DNA of 64,000 nucleotides, taken from positions 58,853,938 to 58,917,937 of the forward strand of contig OY288257.1 of the NCBI GenBank assembly GCA_958450325.1, written 5' to 3'. A program made the position numbers and the translations under genes. Below are positions 11,340-21,782 of this stretch, piece by piece (position 1 is the first letter of the stretch; each line of letters starts with the position of its first letter). The notes below the pieces were generated by a model. That model saw only the letters and a program-made list of their open reading frames with translations. It was not told the origin of the DNA and did not search any database. Source of the stretch: Agrostemma githago. Its lineage: Eukaryota; Streptophyta; Magnoliopsida; Caryophyllales; Caryophyllaceae.

Positions 11340-11345
11340 AATAAA
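11340..11345 (+). terminator. Poly(A) signal for the antisense gene
   Basis: AATAAA, preceded by several T-rich runs, lies 135 bp after the stop of the antisense ORF and before the convergent pol stop. Confidence 0.45.
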
Positions 11346-11599
11346 AGAAGTTTATTATTAAACCGCTCCTGTCTTTTCTTGATTGCATTGGTTGTACCCT
11401 TTTGAGGGGCTGCCTACATATCCGCGATTAGTAGAATCAAACCAAACGTAGTTCAGGCATGGGAAATTTGCAATCTCGAATTACACCAAGACTATTGGTT
11501 CAAGATGTTTATGACAGTAGAATAAATAATTCTAGCTAATTGACTTGCTTTTGTAAAAAATGATTTTGATAAAAATTTGCTAATGACATTGAGAAATGG

Positions 11600-14500
11600 C
11601 TAAGGGTAGTAGCGTTTCAGCTGGTCCAGGTTGGTTGGGTTGACAAACTCATTCCCGTCCAGGTCCGTCAGCATCACTGCTCCTCCTGATAGGATTTTCT
11701 TCACCAGATATGAACCAGCCCAATTGGGTTTGAATTTTCCCCTCGGGTCAACTGGTAGTAAAGCCCGGATTGACTTAAGGACTAGGTCGCCCTCCTTAAT
11801 GTGTCTGGGCCTTACTCTCTTGTTGAAGGCCCGTTGGATCCTCTTCTGGTAGATTTGGATGTTATTGAGGGCACGAGACCGTCGTTCATCTAGTAGAACC
11901 AGTGAGTCATATCGTGCTCGAACCCAGTCAGCTTCGGGTACTTGACTTTCTAGCAGAATTCTGAGGGACGGTACCTCCAGCTCGACTGGTTGGACTGCCT
12001 CCATCCCGTAAGTTAGGTAATATGGTGTCGCCCTGGTTGCGGTGCGAATTGACGTTCGAAATCCCCATAGGGCAAAAGGTATTTTGTCGGGCCAGTCCCG
12101 GTAATTATCAGCCATCTTTTTTAGTATGGTGACAATTGTTTTATTAGCCGCCTCTACTGCTCCATTTGTTTGGGGACGGTAAGGCGAGGAAGTATGCCTT
12201 TGGATTTTATACTTGGTCAGTAGGGCCGCAGTCTCGGCTTGAAAATGACTCCCGTGATCACTGATAAATTCAGAGGGAATCCCATATCGACATATTATCT
12301 TGTTCTGGATAAACTTGGCGACATGCTTGGCATTGAGAATGCGATATGATTCAGCTTCGACCCATTTGGTGAAATAGTTGATAGCTACCAAAATAAAGCA
12401 GTGCCCACCGGTACCCGAGGGATTTATTTTCCCGATTATGTCGATACCCCATGTTGAGAACGGCCAGGGTGACATCATGGTATAGAGTAGTGATGACGGC
12501 ATATGCTGCACATTGCCGAAGATTTGACAATTATGACAATGTTTGACATACGACCGACAGTCGACTTCCATGGTACTCCAGTAATAACCGAGCCTCATGA
12601 TTTTCCAGACCAGCATGTGGGCATTCATGTGTGGGCCGTTCTCACCATCATATACTTCGGCCATAACCTTTTCAGCCTTATACTTGTCAACACAAAGGAG
12701 AAGAGCCCCCTGTGCCGTCTTTTTATACAGTTGCCCGTCGTCGGTGCGGATGAACTGGGTGGCCAGCCTCCGTAAGGCTTTCTTGGCTCGACCTTCCGTC
12801 CCGGGAGGATATTCTCCGTTTGTTAGGTACGTTAACACGGCTTGGTACCATGGTTCGGGATCGGTTATTTCGATGTCTTCAATATCGCAAATGTATGCCG
12901 GCTCAGACCGTCTTTCGACGCAAATTGGCATACTGGTCACGTGGTCGGGAATATTCAGTAAAGATGCTAATTTTGAGAGCGCATCTGCAAACTGATTTTC
13001 TTCCCGAGGCAGGTATATGTACTCTACCTTTTGGAATTGTTTCTCGAGATCCCTTACTCGTGCCTGGTAGGCCACGAGATTAGCATTTCGAGTCTTCCAT
13101 TTTTGAAGTGCTTGGTTAATGACCAAGGATGAATCACCATGTACCCGGAGATTTGTAATCCCCAGATTGGCGGCGGCTTGTAGCCCGTAAATGCATGCTT
13201 CGTACTCTGCTGCATTATTGGTAACATCAAAGTCCAGTTTGATGGAGACGGGAGTATGTTCCCCTTTTGGTGAAATTAGGAGGATCCCAACTCCGAACCC
13301 TCGAAAATTAGATGCACCATCGAAGTATAAATCCCAAGTTTCAGTATCAGTATGGAAAATATCTTCATCTGGGAAGGACCAAGTGTCGGTGTGTCCTTCC
13401 TCGGTTACCGGGCTATCGGCGAGAAATTCAGCTACTACTCGACCTTTAATAGCCTTTAACGGTACAAACTTTAGGTCGAACTCTGCCAGCATTAGAGTCC
13501 ATCTAGAGATTCGGCCGTTGAGAACGGGCTTTTCGAAGATGTATTTGATGGGATCCATCTTGGATAGCACATGGACCTCGTAACTGAGCATATAATGTCG
13601 GAGTTTCTTGGTGGCCCAAACTAGAGCCAAGCACATCTTTTCGAGCATGGTATATTTGCACTCATACTCTAAAAACTTCTTGCTGATGTAGTAAATGGCT
13701 CTTTCTTCGGAGTCAACTGTCTGAGCCAGCATAGCCCCCATGGCTGTCTCGGTCGTCGTTAGGTATAACGACAGAGGCAAACCGGGTTGAGGTGGCATTA
13801 AAATCGGCGGAGCAGACAGAATTTCCTTGATCTTGTCGAAAGCAGTTTGGCACTTGTCATCCCATAGTACCCGTTCTCCTACTTTCAGTTTCTTGAAAAT
13901 TGGTTCACACACCATGGTTAGTTTGGAAATGAACTGACTGATGTACTGGACTTTCCCGAGGAATCCCCTTATTTCTTTTTCGGTTTTAGGAGGTTGCATC
14001 TCGGTAATGGCTTTGATTTTAGCTGGGTCGACTTCGATATCTCGTTGGCTAACGATATGACCCAGTAATTTGCCTGATGTTACCCCGAAACTGCACTTTT
14101 GAGGGTTTAACCTCATGTTGTACCTGCGCAGTCGGGTGAAGAATTTTCTTAGGGCGGTGATGTGACCGTCCCGTTCTTTGGATTTGACGATCATGTCGTC
14201 TACATAAACTTCTACCTCTTTATGCATCATGTCGTGTAATAAAGTGGTAGCAGTCCTTTGATATGTGGCCCCGGCATTAATGAGACCGAAAGGCATGACG
14301 GTATAGCAGTAAGTACCCCAAGGTGTGGTGAAGGTAGTCTTACTCATGTCTTCTTCCGCCATCTTGATTTGATTATACCCGGCATACCCGTCCATGAATG
14401 ATAGAAGGGCATGATCGGCCGTGTTATCCACCAGTATGTCGATGTGTGGTAACGGAAAATCATCTTTCGGGCTCGCCTTGTTAAGATCCCGAAAATCTAC

Positions 14501-15541
14501 ACATACCCGCACCTTACCGTCCTTTTTAGGAACCGGCACGATGTTTGCCACCCAGTCCGGATACTCGGACACTTGTATGAAGCCGGCTTTGAACTGTTTG
14601 TCGACTTCTTTTACCTTGAGAGACCACTCGGGCCTCATCCGACGAAGCTTTTGTTTGACCGGTTTGCACCCGTCTTTGATTGGTATGTGGTGCTCGGCTA
14701 TTTCCCGGTCTATCCCCGGCATGTCCTTGTAGGACCATGCGAAGACATCCTTGAACTCTTGGAGGAGGCTTACGAACTGTTGTTTCTCCTCGGGATCTAA
14801 GGATAACCCTATCTTAAGTGTCTGAGGCTCTAAGGTTGTTCCCACATTTATGGACTCGGTTTCTTCGATTACCGGGTTCCGGGACTCCCTTTGCTCTAGT
14901 TGCTCGATCAGATGCGGAGGTAAGGGTACCTGTTCGTCTGGTTTCTCAATGTCATAGCATAAAACATTTTTAAAAGCAGAATTTGAAAGAGACAAGTCGT
15001 AAGCAGAACGATTGTTATTATTGATTGAAAATTTGGAGAAAAGCTCAAAGAGAGCAGCCATCTGATCATTGGTCAGTGGCGGGATAGGTAGGGCACTTGG
15101 GACAGACCCCGAAGTGCCAGCAGCAGGAATAATAAAAGGGAGAGGGGTTACAGGAGTGACTCTAGCACCGACTTCCCTGGACTCGATCTCAGACTCTGAC
15201 TCAGACTCCGACTCAGACTCGGACTCAGACTCAGGCATGTCTCCCTCTCCGGTGACCAGCTTGTAAATCCTTCCCTGACTGTCAGTCCACTTGACAGTCT
15301 TCCTCCAGGCCTTGTTTCCCGTCTCGGGACCAACATCCGAGATCAGATTGGTCGGGTCAAACCTGTTGCTGCGGAGGATCAGGTTGACCAGGTCTTCCTT
15401 TGGAGTTGGGGCTATGGTGTCTTCCCCAAATAGCAGCCCTAGAGCGGGCTCAGCATCTTCAGCTCCGTTGGATTGGATGAGGGCGAACACGTCATCCGGG
15501 ATGTAGTTGCAGTCCCGGGCCAAGTGGGTCCCGAGCTGCAT
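11600..15541 (-). CDS. pol: Tat pol: reverse transcriptase, dual RNase H, integrase
   Basis: An open frame of 1313 codons, read from its first ATG at 15541. Residues about 104-118 are a Ser-Glu repeat linker. The reverse transcriptase spans about 280-560, with YVDD at 446-449. The first RNase H (about 590-700) is degenerate: the usual catalytic Asp is replaced in TTTETAMGAML. A second, archaeal-type RNase H follows, with Asp741, Glu779, Asp803 and Asp853 in FDGAS, NNAAEYEA, HGDSS and FADALSKLA. Integrase has H971-x3-H975 and C1002-x2-C1005, then Asp1034, Asp1095 and Glu1130. Dual RNase H is a hallmark of the Tat branch. It overlaps the end of the gag-protease frame by 103 bp. The family-like sequence continues upstream of the ATG in this frame (PGWSIPTNAM), so the ATG is not the true start and a shift from the gag frame at about 15570 is needed. 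Confidence 0.92.
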   Translation of the reverse strand: MQLGTHLARDCNYIPDDVFALIQSNGAEDAEPALGLLFGEDTIAPTPKEDLVNLILRSNRFDPTNLISDVGPETGNKAWRKTVKWTDSQGRIYKLVTGEGDMPESESESESESESESEIESREVGARVTPVTPLPFIIPAAGTSGSVPSALPIPPLTNDQMAALFELFSKFSINNNNRSAYDLSLSNSAFKNVLCYDIEKPDEQVPLPPHLIEQLEQRESRNPVIEETESINVGTTLEPQTLKIGLSLDPEEKQQFVSLLQEFKDVFAWSYKDMPGIDREIAEHHIPIKDGCKPVKQKLRRMRPEWSLKVKEVDKQFKAGFIQVSEYPDWVANIVPVPKKDGKVRVCVDFRDLNKASPKDDFPLPHIDILVDNTADHALLSFMDGYAGYNQIKMAEEDMSKTTFTTPWGTYCYTVMPFGLINAGATYQRTATTLLHDMMHKEVEVYVDDMIVKSKERDGHITALRKFFTRLRRYNMRLNPQKCSFGVTSGKLLGHIVSQRDIEVDPAKIKAITEMQPPKTEKEIRGFLGKVQYISQFISKLTMVCEPIFKKLKVGERVLWDDKCQTAFDKIKEILSAPPILMPPQPGLPLSLYLTTTETAMGAMLAQTVDSEERAIYYISKKFLEYECKYTMLEKMCLALVWATKKLRHYMLSYEVHVLSKMDPIKYIFEKPVLNGRISRWTLMLAEFDLKFVPLKAIKGRVVAEFLADSPVTEEGHTDTWSFPDEDIFHTDTETWDLYFDGASNFRGFGVGILLISPKGEHTPVSIKLDFDVTNNAAEYEACIYGLQAAANLGITNLRVHGDSSLVINQALQKWKTRNANLVAYQARVRDLEKQFQKVEYIYLPREENQFADALSKLASLLNIPDHVTSMPICVERRSEPAYICDIEDIEITDPEPWYQAVLTYLTNGEYPPGTEGRAKKALRRLATQFIRTDDGQLYKKTAQGALLLCVDKYKAEKVMAEVYDGENGPHMNAHMLVWKIMRLGYYWSTMEVDCRSYVKHCHNCQIFGNVQHMPSSLLYTMMSPWPFSTWGIDIIGKINPSGTGGHCFILVAINYFTKWVEAESYRILNAKHVAKFIQNKIICRYGIPSEFISDHGSHFQAETAALLTKYKIQRHTSSPYRPQTNGAVEAANKTIVTILKKMADNYRDWPDKIPFALWGFRTSIRTATRATPYYLTYGMEAVQPVELEVPSLRILLESQVPEADWVRARYDSLVLLDERRSRALNNIQIYQKRIQRAFNKRVRPRHIKEGDLVLKSIRALLPVDPRGKFKPNWAGSYLVKKILSGGAVMLTDLDGNEFVNPTNLDQLKRYYP

Positions 15542-18003
15542 AGCATTGGTTGGTATAGACCAACCTGGATAGCCCCAAACACCGGTGTGACAAAGTAGTC
15601 AGCCAACCGTGGGCTATAAGGGCTCAAGTAGATACCCTTAAGGATGTTGCAAGCCTTTTCGATCCCTGCTCGGACAACATTGTCGGGGGTGATGGCATAA
15701 CCGAGACCAAAGTGAGATTCTTCGTCTTTGAGAACCTCGATGATCTTCCCAGCTGGAAGATCGGGTCGAGAGGTAGCCCCCGGAAAGTATCCTAGGTTTT
15801 GGAGCATCATGTCGATACTCGTAGTGAAGTAAGGCCTAAAGAGGTATTCTTCCTCGATCATCCCCACAAAATCGAACCCCCAGAGGTCCGTGCGTCCCGT
15901 GGCGTTACAGCTAGCCACAGTCATTGGTGTTGCCTCTAAAGTGATGACATCATTAAGCAGAGGCATCTTGATCTTTCGGTGGAGGGTGGAGGACACCGCC
16001 TTGACCGCGTGGATCCAAGGCCTACCCAGGAGCAAGTTGAACGATGAGGTGACATTGATCACCTGAAATTCGAGCTCCTTTTCTATTGGGCCGGTTATGA
16101 TGGTTAGTTTCACGGCCCCAGCTACCGACTTTTGGATCCCATCGAAAGCTTGGATGGTCTGAGCAGTCGGGATATAGTCAGCCTCGGTAATGCCGAGGGC
16201 TTTTGCGGTCCTTAGAGGAAGGACATTCACAGCGGACCCATCATCAACCAGGGTCATAGGGAGGTATTTCCCTCGGCAGACCACCGTAATGTAGAGGGCC
16301 AGATTATGGGTGGCCCCAAATGGTGGTAGGTCGGCTTCGGAGAAAGTGATTACCGGTCCTTCTTCCTTAGCCTTGCCCTTTAGGTGGGGCAGGATCGTGG
16401 CTACCATCTCAGCAGGGGTAACCAAAGAGTCAACCTTAATTTGATCGAGAGCCTTTGTAAGTGCTTCTCGATGTTCTTGAGAACTAACCAGGAGTTGCCA
16501 TATAGTGAGGTCAACTCGGGTTTTCTTCAATTGCTTCACAAGAGCCGTCTCAGTAGTTGGCTCTTCAGGGGTGACTTCCGTAATGACGGTTGTCGGGATA
16601 GGGGCGTCCTTAGAGCTAGTGGCTTGGTAGGGACGGTCAAGGTGGTTACTGGTTAGGACTCGGGATTTAGTCTTTCGAATCTCCTCGGCGGTGATGGGGA
16701 CAGCTTCTCCTTTTGCGAGGTAGACATCATCTTCGTCGTCGAACCAGATTCCGTTCACTTGCGGGATGAATGGAGAGATAAGGTGAGAACAATCAATCAC
16801 CTCCCCGGTAAAGATGGCGTGGGAGCTGAAAGGGTTCTCCTTGTTGCTGGGCTTATCTCCGGGTAGCGGGATTTTACCGCTTTCAATCAGGTCCTGAATC
16901 AAGTGCTTCAGCTTCCAGCACTTCTCGGTATCATGCCCATTGCCTCGGTGGTATTGGCAATAGGCTTGGGCATTGTAGTTCTTGGAGCGTCGCTCGACCG
17001 GAACTTCAGGAGTTGGGCCTATCGGTTGGATTAGGCCTTTTGAGGATAGCCTTTGTAAGGCATAAGTATAGGTCGTGCCTATATCAGTGAAAACCCGAGG
17101 TGGGGTGTTCCTCTTGGACGGGGCATCTAGTAGATTAACCGCGTCGAAAATGCTGCGGGTTGCAGCTTGAGGCTTGGTTGTGGTGGAAGAAGCCCCTTGG
17201 TAACCCTTAGCAGCGGCCTTAGTGAGGCCTTCCAATCTTAAGTCATCTTCGATCCTCATACCCATTTCAGTAAGGGTGGTGAAATTGGGTATGACAGTAT
17301 ATCGGAGGTGAACCCGGTAGGATGGGAGGAGGTTCTTGACAAAGGCCTCCACCAAAGTCTTCTCACTGGGCTTATCGACCAGCTTCACACTCTCGGCCCT
17401 CCATCGTTGAAGGTATTTGGTAAAACCTTCTTTCGGCTCCTGGGCCATAACCTCCAGAGATCTCATTGTGGTTTGGATCTCGGTGTTGTCAGCATAGTTC
17501 CGAGCGAACTCGGTGGCCACATCATCCCATGTAGGGTATTTCTTCGGGTCTAGCCTGTAGTACCAGGCCCGAGGGTGCTTTTCAAGAGACGCCGCAAAGA
17601 GGTTCTTGAACATGGTAGAGTCCACCCCTTTGATGGCCATGAATTCCTTGAAGGCCCGTACATGTAGTAACGGGTCTTCAGTCCCTTCGAACATAGGCAA
17701 ACCGGTGAGGTTCAGGTTTGCAGGCAGCTTGTCACTCAGTGGGTTGTACTCCCGACTATTCTCTCGATGGATGTTATTACTCCCAGTCAAGTGAACTTGT
17801 TCCTCTAGTCGGCGTACTGAGCTAACTAGATCAGCCAGGGGCCCCATAGTCCCGGCATTTGGAGTCCTGTGCTCCACCGCAGCCAATCGAGTGACGATGG
17901 CAACTTGTCCAGCCCTCATTTCATTCAGTTGGGCGTCGATGTCGGCTTGTTTGTCGACCATGGCGTCCACAGAGGTTTTCAGATCAGCTAAAGCAGCTTC
18001 CAT
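15439..18003 (-). CDS. gag: Tat gag-protease polyprotein
   Basis: An open frame of 854 codons starting at ATG 18003. Residues 1-75 look coiled-coil (repeated Asp/Gln/Glu/Leu). The retrotransposon gag capsid core is at about 100-260 (PMFEGTEDPLLHVRAF, RAWYYRLD, KEGFTKYLQRW). A zinc-knuckle variant C349-x2-H352-x4-H357-x4-C362 follows, so the second Cys of a CCHC is His. The aspartic protease is at about 565-670, with D-D-G-S at 587-590 and an LLLGRPW block at 658. The last about 35 residues (after GAIQ) are out of frame with the family; the homologous continuation is in the pol frame. This suggests a one-base indel or a frameshift site near 15570. Gag packages the genomic RNA and the protease matures the polyprotein. 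Confidence 0.88.
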   Translation of the reverse strand: MEAALADLKTSVDAMVDKQADIDAQLNEMRAGQVAIVTRLAAVEHRTPNAGTMGPLADLVSSVRRLEEQVHLTGSNNIHRENSREYNPLSDKLPANLNLTGLPMFEGTEDPLLHVRAFKEFMAIKGVDSTMFKNLFAASLEKHPRAWYYRLDPKKYPTWDDVATEFARNYADNTEIQTTMRSLEVMAQEPKEGFTKYLQRWRAESVKLVDKPSEKTLVEAFVKNLLPSYRVHLRYTVIPNFTTLTEMGMRIEDDLRLEGLTKAAAKGYQGASSTTTKPQAATRSIFDAVNLLDAPSKRNTPPRVFTDIGTTYTYALQRLSSKGLIQPIGPTPEVPVERRSKNYNAQAYCQYHRGNGHDTEKCWKLKHLIQDLIESGKIPLPGDKPSNKENPFSSHAIFTGEVIDCSHLISPFIPQVNGIWFDDEDDVYLAKGEAVPITAEEIRKTKSRVLTSNHLDRPYQATSSKDAPIPTTVITEVTPEEPTTETALVKQLKKTRVDLTIWQLLVSSQEHREALTKALDQIKVDSLVTPAEMVATILPHLKGKAKEEGPVITFSEADLPPFGATHNLALYITVVCRGKYLPMTLVDDGSAVNVLPLRTAKALGITEADYIPTAQTIQAFDGIQKSVAGAVKLTIITGPIEKELEFQVINVTSSFNLLLGRPWIHAVKAVSSTLHRKIKMPLLNDVITLEATPMTVASCNATGRTDLWGFDFVGMIEEEYLFRPYFTTSIDMMLQNLGYFPGATSRPDLPAGKIIEVLKDEESHFGLGYAITPDNVVRAGIEKACNILKGIYLSPYSPRLADYFVTPVFGAIQVGLYQPMLCSSGPTWPGTATTSRMTCSPSSNPTELKMLSPL

Positions 18004-19236
18004 TCTGCGAGTGTGTCTGGTTGATGGTGGCCTGTCTGTAAGAACACCACGTAATCAGAAACCGAACCCAGTCTTGGAATCAAAGGAAAAAGTACATCCC
18101 GAGCGACCCAAAAGGAAAGGACTGAGTGGAAAAGACTCGAGAAAGACGCCTAGACGGATGACTCGTGGGTGGTATAACTTCCTTAGGATTTCGGCTTTGT
18201 GGGCCTAGTCCCGTTCGAAGGAAGGTCCACGTGAGATTATTCCCCAGACTTTTGACTCGAGTGTATAGACGGACTTTCCTTTGTAGGGGTATGCCCTACG
18301 TGGGTTGGTCGTGCCTTGACAGATAAGGCGGACTCGGGAAAGGGGGGAAAGTCGTGATATAAGATCAACAGAGTTTCGACGCTGTAAACCCTCTACATAC
18401 TATGCAAAGACCCGACACACGGATAGACGACAGGTCCTATAATAAGGAAGGTTTATTTTAGGAATGTTGAAAGTTTTGGAAAGGTTGAGGTTTGAATGCA
18501 AAAATGAACGAATTTCCGAGAGTTTTGAAAACTGAAAACGGAATTTCGAAAACCGAGATTAGAATTTTGAAAAGGAAAATTCCGAAAATCAAGGGGGTGG
18601 AAATTCGAGAATTAAAACGGACAGCATGCCGACTACAGAAAAGGATATTTTGAGTCAAATCGTTGATCCTAAATTTCGGCGGCATTCCGGGTTTCGAAAA
18701 TTGGATATTTTGAAAAGGTGAGTCCCAAAATGGGCAGCATTTCGGGTTTTTCAAAATTGGGTGTTTTAGAATGACGGGTCCCGAAACGGACAGTATTTCG
18801 TGTTTTTCGAAAGGTGGGTATTTTTGGAAAGATGCAATTTTGAAATGACGGTTTTTGAAAAATGACACGGAAACCAAGTAGCACGTAGTCAAACAAGCAT
18901 TATAACGACGCTTATGTATGCATTACGCTAAGTCTCGGTCGGTCAAAATAGGGTCTATACCAACAACGATGGCTTTCTCATGTGATGGACGGACTCCCTA
19001 AGCCGAGTTGGTCTTAGGACATGCCGCAAAACCGAGACGAGTTCCACCATCGATGTCTTTAGCGCACCCATGTAGGAATGCACCGTGGTATAGTGGGACG
19101 TCGGTCACAAGTAACCGGCCCGGGCAAATTTTGGGTTATGCATGAATCATTAAACTAATGCGCGCACACTAATCTACGAAGGATTTCTCTTCGAGTCTCA
19201 CCGTAGGAACCCCGATGACATGTGGTACATCAGGTA
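18004..19236 (-). other. Untranslated leader of the Tat element
   Basis: About 1.2 kb between the primer site and the gag ATG, with no conserved frame. It contains the 56-bp tandem repeats listed separately. Confidence 0.7.
18612..18845. repeat. About four degenerate 56-bp tandem repeats in the Tat leader
   Basis: Copies share RACRGCATTCCGGGTTT..AAA.TGGATATTTTGAAA-like blocks; the GCAT/GTAT landmark recurs at 18624, 18682, 18737 and 18793, giving periods of 58, 55 and 56. The short - strand frames here (Phe/Pro/Lys-rich) are translations of the repeat. Confidence 0.6.
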
Positions 19237-19254
19237 TCCCCAGCGGAGTCGCCA
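19237..19254 (-). other. Primer binding site, tRNA-Arg type
   Basis: On - the sequence TGGCGACTCCGCTGGGGA starts three bases inside the 5' LTR end. This matches the tRNA-Arg-type primer site used by Ogre and other Tat elements. Confidence 0.75.
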
Positions 19255-20262
19255 AATTGTGGACATGACGTAGGTCCACCCCGACGCGGCGAAGCGCGGG
19301 TTTGGGTAGGCGAATGAATCTCGTGGTGAGATTGTTCTCGGGTTCGAAATTTAAGTCAAAATGGAGTCGCCACCGAATTTTGTGGTTATTCGGAACCATA
19401 CGAGCCCACTCTATGTCGTCATGGGCTTTACACAAAGTAAGCCCACTCCGATTTCAGAGTTCATGGGGCTCGTCCCTTTGCATTGCGATACCGATACCAT
19501 CTATACCGGTAATCGTGTAAAGAATGACTCTCGTGCGCCAAGGGTTTCGGACATCCGGAAACCAAAGGTTCTGAGTAAGGGGTGAGGGTACGTGTTGGTA
19601 AGCCCACTAAGGACACCCAACCCCGCCCGCACATGGCGGCCTCTACTAAGACACCGTTCGTGTTCGTGTACGCGCGCTAGTAAATTGATTAAATGATATG
19701 CAAACAGCGTTTTAGCTAAACATGCGAGTTTTGCGTTAACTACGTCATTTAATGCATCTTATTATTTGTCGGAATGATTTAGCATGCGAGGTTCATTTAT
19801 AAAGCATAAAAGCAAATAAATAAACAAAGCTCAAAAATAAATAGAAATAACGTACAAATTACACGGGCGGAAATACAACCCGGAATTCACAATACGACAT
19901 TACGTAAAATAATAAACGGAATAAAAAAAGCGCAATATAATGAAAGGGACGGACCCGTATGCAAGCTAGACCGCGAAAATATGTAGACGGACTAACCTCG
20001 ATTAAATACGCATTATGTCGCATATTAAACGAGGGACGGGAACATAAGACTGTGACATATTGCTAGCCTAATCTCAGGTCCCGTAGTCTTGTCCCGACTT
20101 ATCACGTCAAAGTGGTCAAAGTCGTTCTACGTGTCGTGATGTGTATAGTTTTGAAAATAGGATAGTCACGTGATAGTCTTTGCACGTGATGACTAAAGTC
20201 GATAAAAGGGTCGGGGTTTGAATTGTGGGTCAAACCCCTCGGTTTTGTGGGTTACAGGACCC

Positions 20263-20368
20263 ACTCGACCGAGTTGTGGTGTGACTCGGTCGAGTGCACG
20301 TTTAACGTGGCTACTGACCACTTTTTGGGGTGCTACTCGATCGAGTGGCCTATGGCACTCGATCGAGT
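20263..20368. repeat. Paired palindromes in the 5' LTR, downstream cluster
   Basis: Four sites with 21- and 22-bp pair spacing, copies of those at 7060-7165. One flanking base has changed (TATGGCACT versus TATGACACT) but all cores are intact. Confidence 0.85.
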
Positions 20369-21282
20369 GCCCCCTGTACGAGAGGTAACTCGCCTTTTTT
20401 TATGACTTGAAATCGATAATTGGCCGAATCAAATACAAATATCGCACGATTTGTATTTAATTCGGCCTCCGGTGCTATAATCGTGTATGAACGATTATAA
20501 CACCGTCACCGGAGCTTTAGGAAAACGTTTACGTTAGATTAGGAAATTTTGAATTGGTGACGAAATGTATCCCTCTACGTCACGACATCGGAATTAACCC
20601 TTTCGGGTTACGTGATGTCGGTTTTCGTGTCAACGGGTTTCGTACCAATTATGGAAAAGGAATTTAATCCGTTCAACTACGACCGATCACGGTCGCGTCA
20701 CGCCCTTGAGTACATTGGGGCGGGGCTCCTCGAAAGGGCTCCACCTCCGTCGTTGCTCGTAAAGGGATTAGACGGACCAAAAGTGATCATCGTAGTCAAA
20801 CGTTTTAAAACCAATTTTTGATATTAGTTTACGTATACGCGGTATTAATAATGTAAATGATGATAAAATGATATAAAACGAAAATACAAAAATGCAAAAA
20901 TGTTAGTGTTAGTGTTGTGACGATCATGACTATAATGCAATAAAAAAGAACAAAATGACGGAGTAAATAAAGATCGAAAGGGAATTTAGGACACCCTCAA
21001 CATACATGCTAGTATAGACCTCGGAAATAGACTCGTGAATAGCGACAAAGCTTGGGAGTATCGAGGATGTACGCGAGTTATGGTGTGTATAGATGTGTAT
21101 GTGTGTAGTGTCGGTTTCCGAGGTATAAATGGCTCGGATTTTGAGGTGTTTTTGCTTAGGGTTTGTAGTGCAGGTATGCAGGAAGAAAGTAGGGTAAATG
21201 TAGGTTAAATGCCTTAAGGAAAAGTTGTGAAATGAGGGGATGTCGTGGGGTATTTATAGGCATTACCCCACGACATAAGGGC

Positions 21283-21389
21283 ACTCGATCGAGTGGCCCT
21301 AGTGCACTCGATCGAGTGCCTATGCAAATGGGCCTTATCCTGTTTAAGGCGCTCCACTCGACCGAGTGGGTCAATCCACTCGATCGAGT
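21283..21389. repeat. Paired palindromes upstream of the 5' LTR TATA box
   Basis: Four sites at 21283, 21306, 21356 and 21378, unchanged from the 3' LTR. In this copy they would act on gag-pol transcription. Confidence 0.85.
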
Positions 21390-21782
21390 GGATCAAACAA
21401 ATCGAGATAAAAGGGGAAATGTTTGACTTTGTTTGTTGTGATCATTTTTTGAATTTATTTTGTGCGCCTAATCTGAACTTGGCTGATTTATGAGACGGTT
21501 TCGTCTTTGACCGGGTTTTGACCCGGTCGCCAAAAGACGGGAATTATTTTTGGTGTCGGTTTTGGCCCAAATTAGTCTTATTTGACTCGGAACGACCTAC
21601 TGGGCCTGAATTTGAGGTCTGTTTCGTGAGATTTTTACTCCGCTAAAAGTCCATGTCGGATATTATGAATTCCGAGCCCAAATCCGAGTATACCAAGTCA
21701 CGTTGACGTCCGATCATCATCGGGTGTTTTTCGGAGACTACCATAGACACGTGGCGGTCAAAATGCGGGTGTCTACACTATT

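Larger units (their letters stand above)
6055..21777 (-). mobile_element. Complete Ty3/gypsy Tat-lineage (Retand/Ogre-like) LTR retrotransposon, 15.7 kb
   Basis: Two about 2.52-kb direct LTRs bound the element, each starting TGTGGACATG and ending GTGTCTACA. The 5-bp target duplication CTATT is intact at 6050-6054 and 21778-21782. Reading on -: 5' LTR (19258-21777), tRNA-Arg-type primer site, about 1.2-kb leader with tandem repeats, gag-protease, RT-RNaseH-integrase, an antisense extra gene, a tandem-repeat region, polypurine tract and 3' LTR (6055-8577). Dual RNase H, large size, the tRNA-Arg primer and the antisense extra ORF all fit the Tat branch; Retand of Silene is a plausible relative. 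By eye the two LTRs differ by about 21 substitutions and one 3-base gap, under 1%, so insertion was recent. One frameshift between gag-protease and pol and one stop in the antisense ORF mean this copy may not be autonomous. Confidence 0.95.
19258..21777 (-). repeat. 5' LTR of the Tat element
   Basis: Same termini as the 3' LTR, with CTATT immediately after it at 21778-21782. Palindrome sites are at 20263, 20284, 20335, 20357 and 21283, 21306, 21356, 21378; the TATA box complement is at 21251-21259. It is about 3 bp shorter than the other LTR because of one gap near 20566. Confidence 0.95.

Noticed and set aside
18458..18896. Phe/Pro/Lys-rich - strand frames upstream of gag as an extra Ogre-type ORF1
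   Set aside because: They are translations of the 56-bp tandem repeats and have no conserved start or motif.
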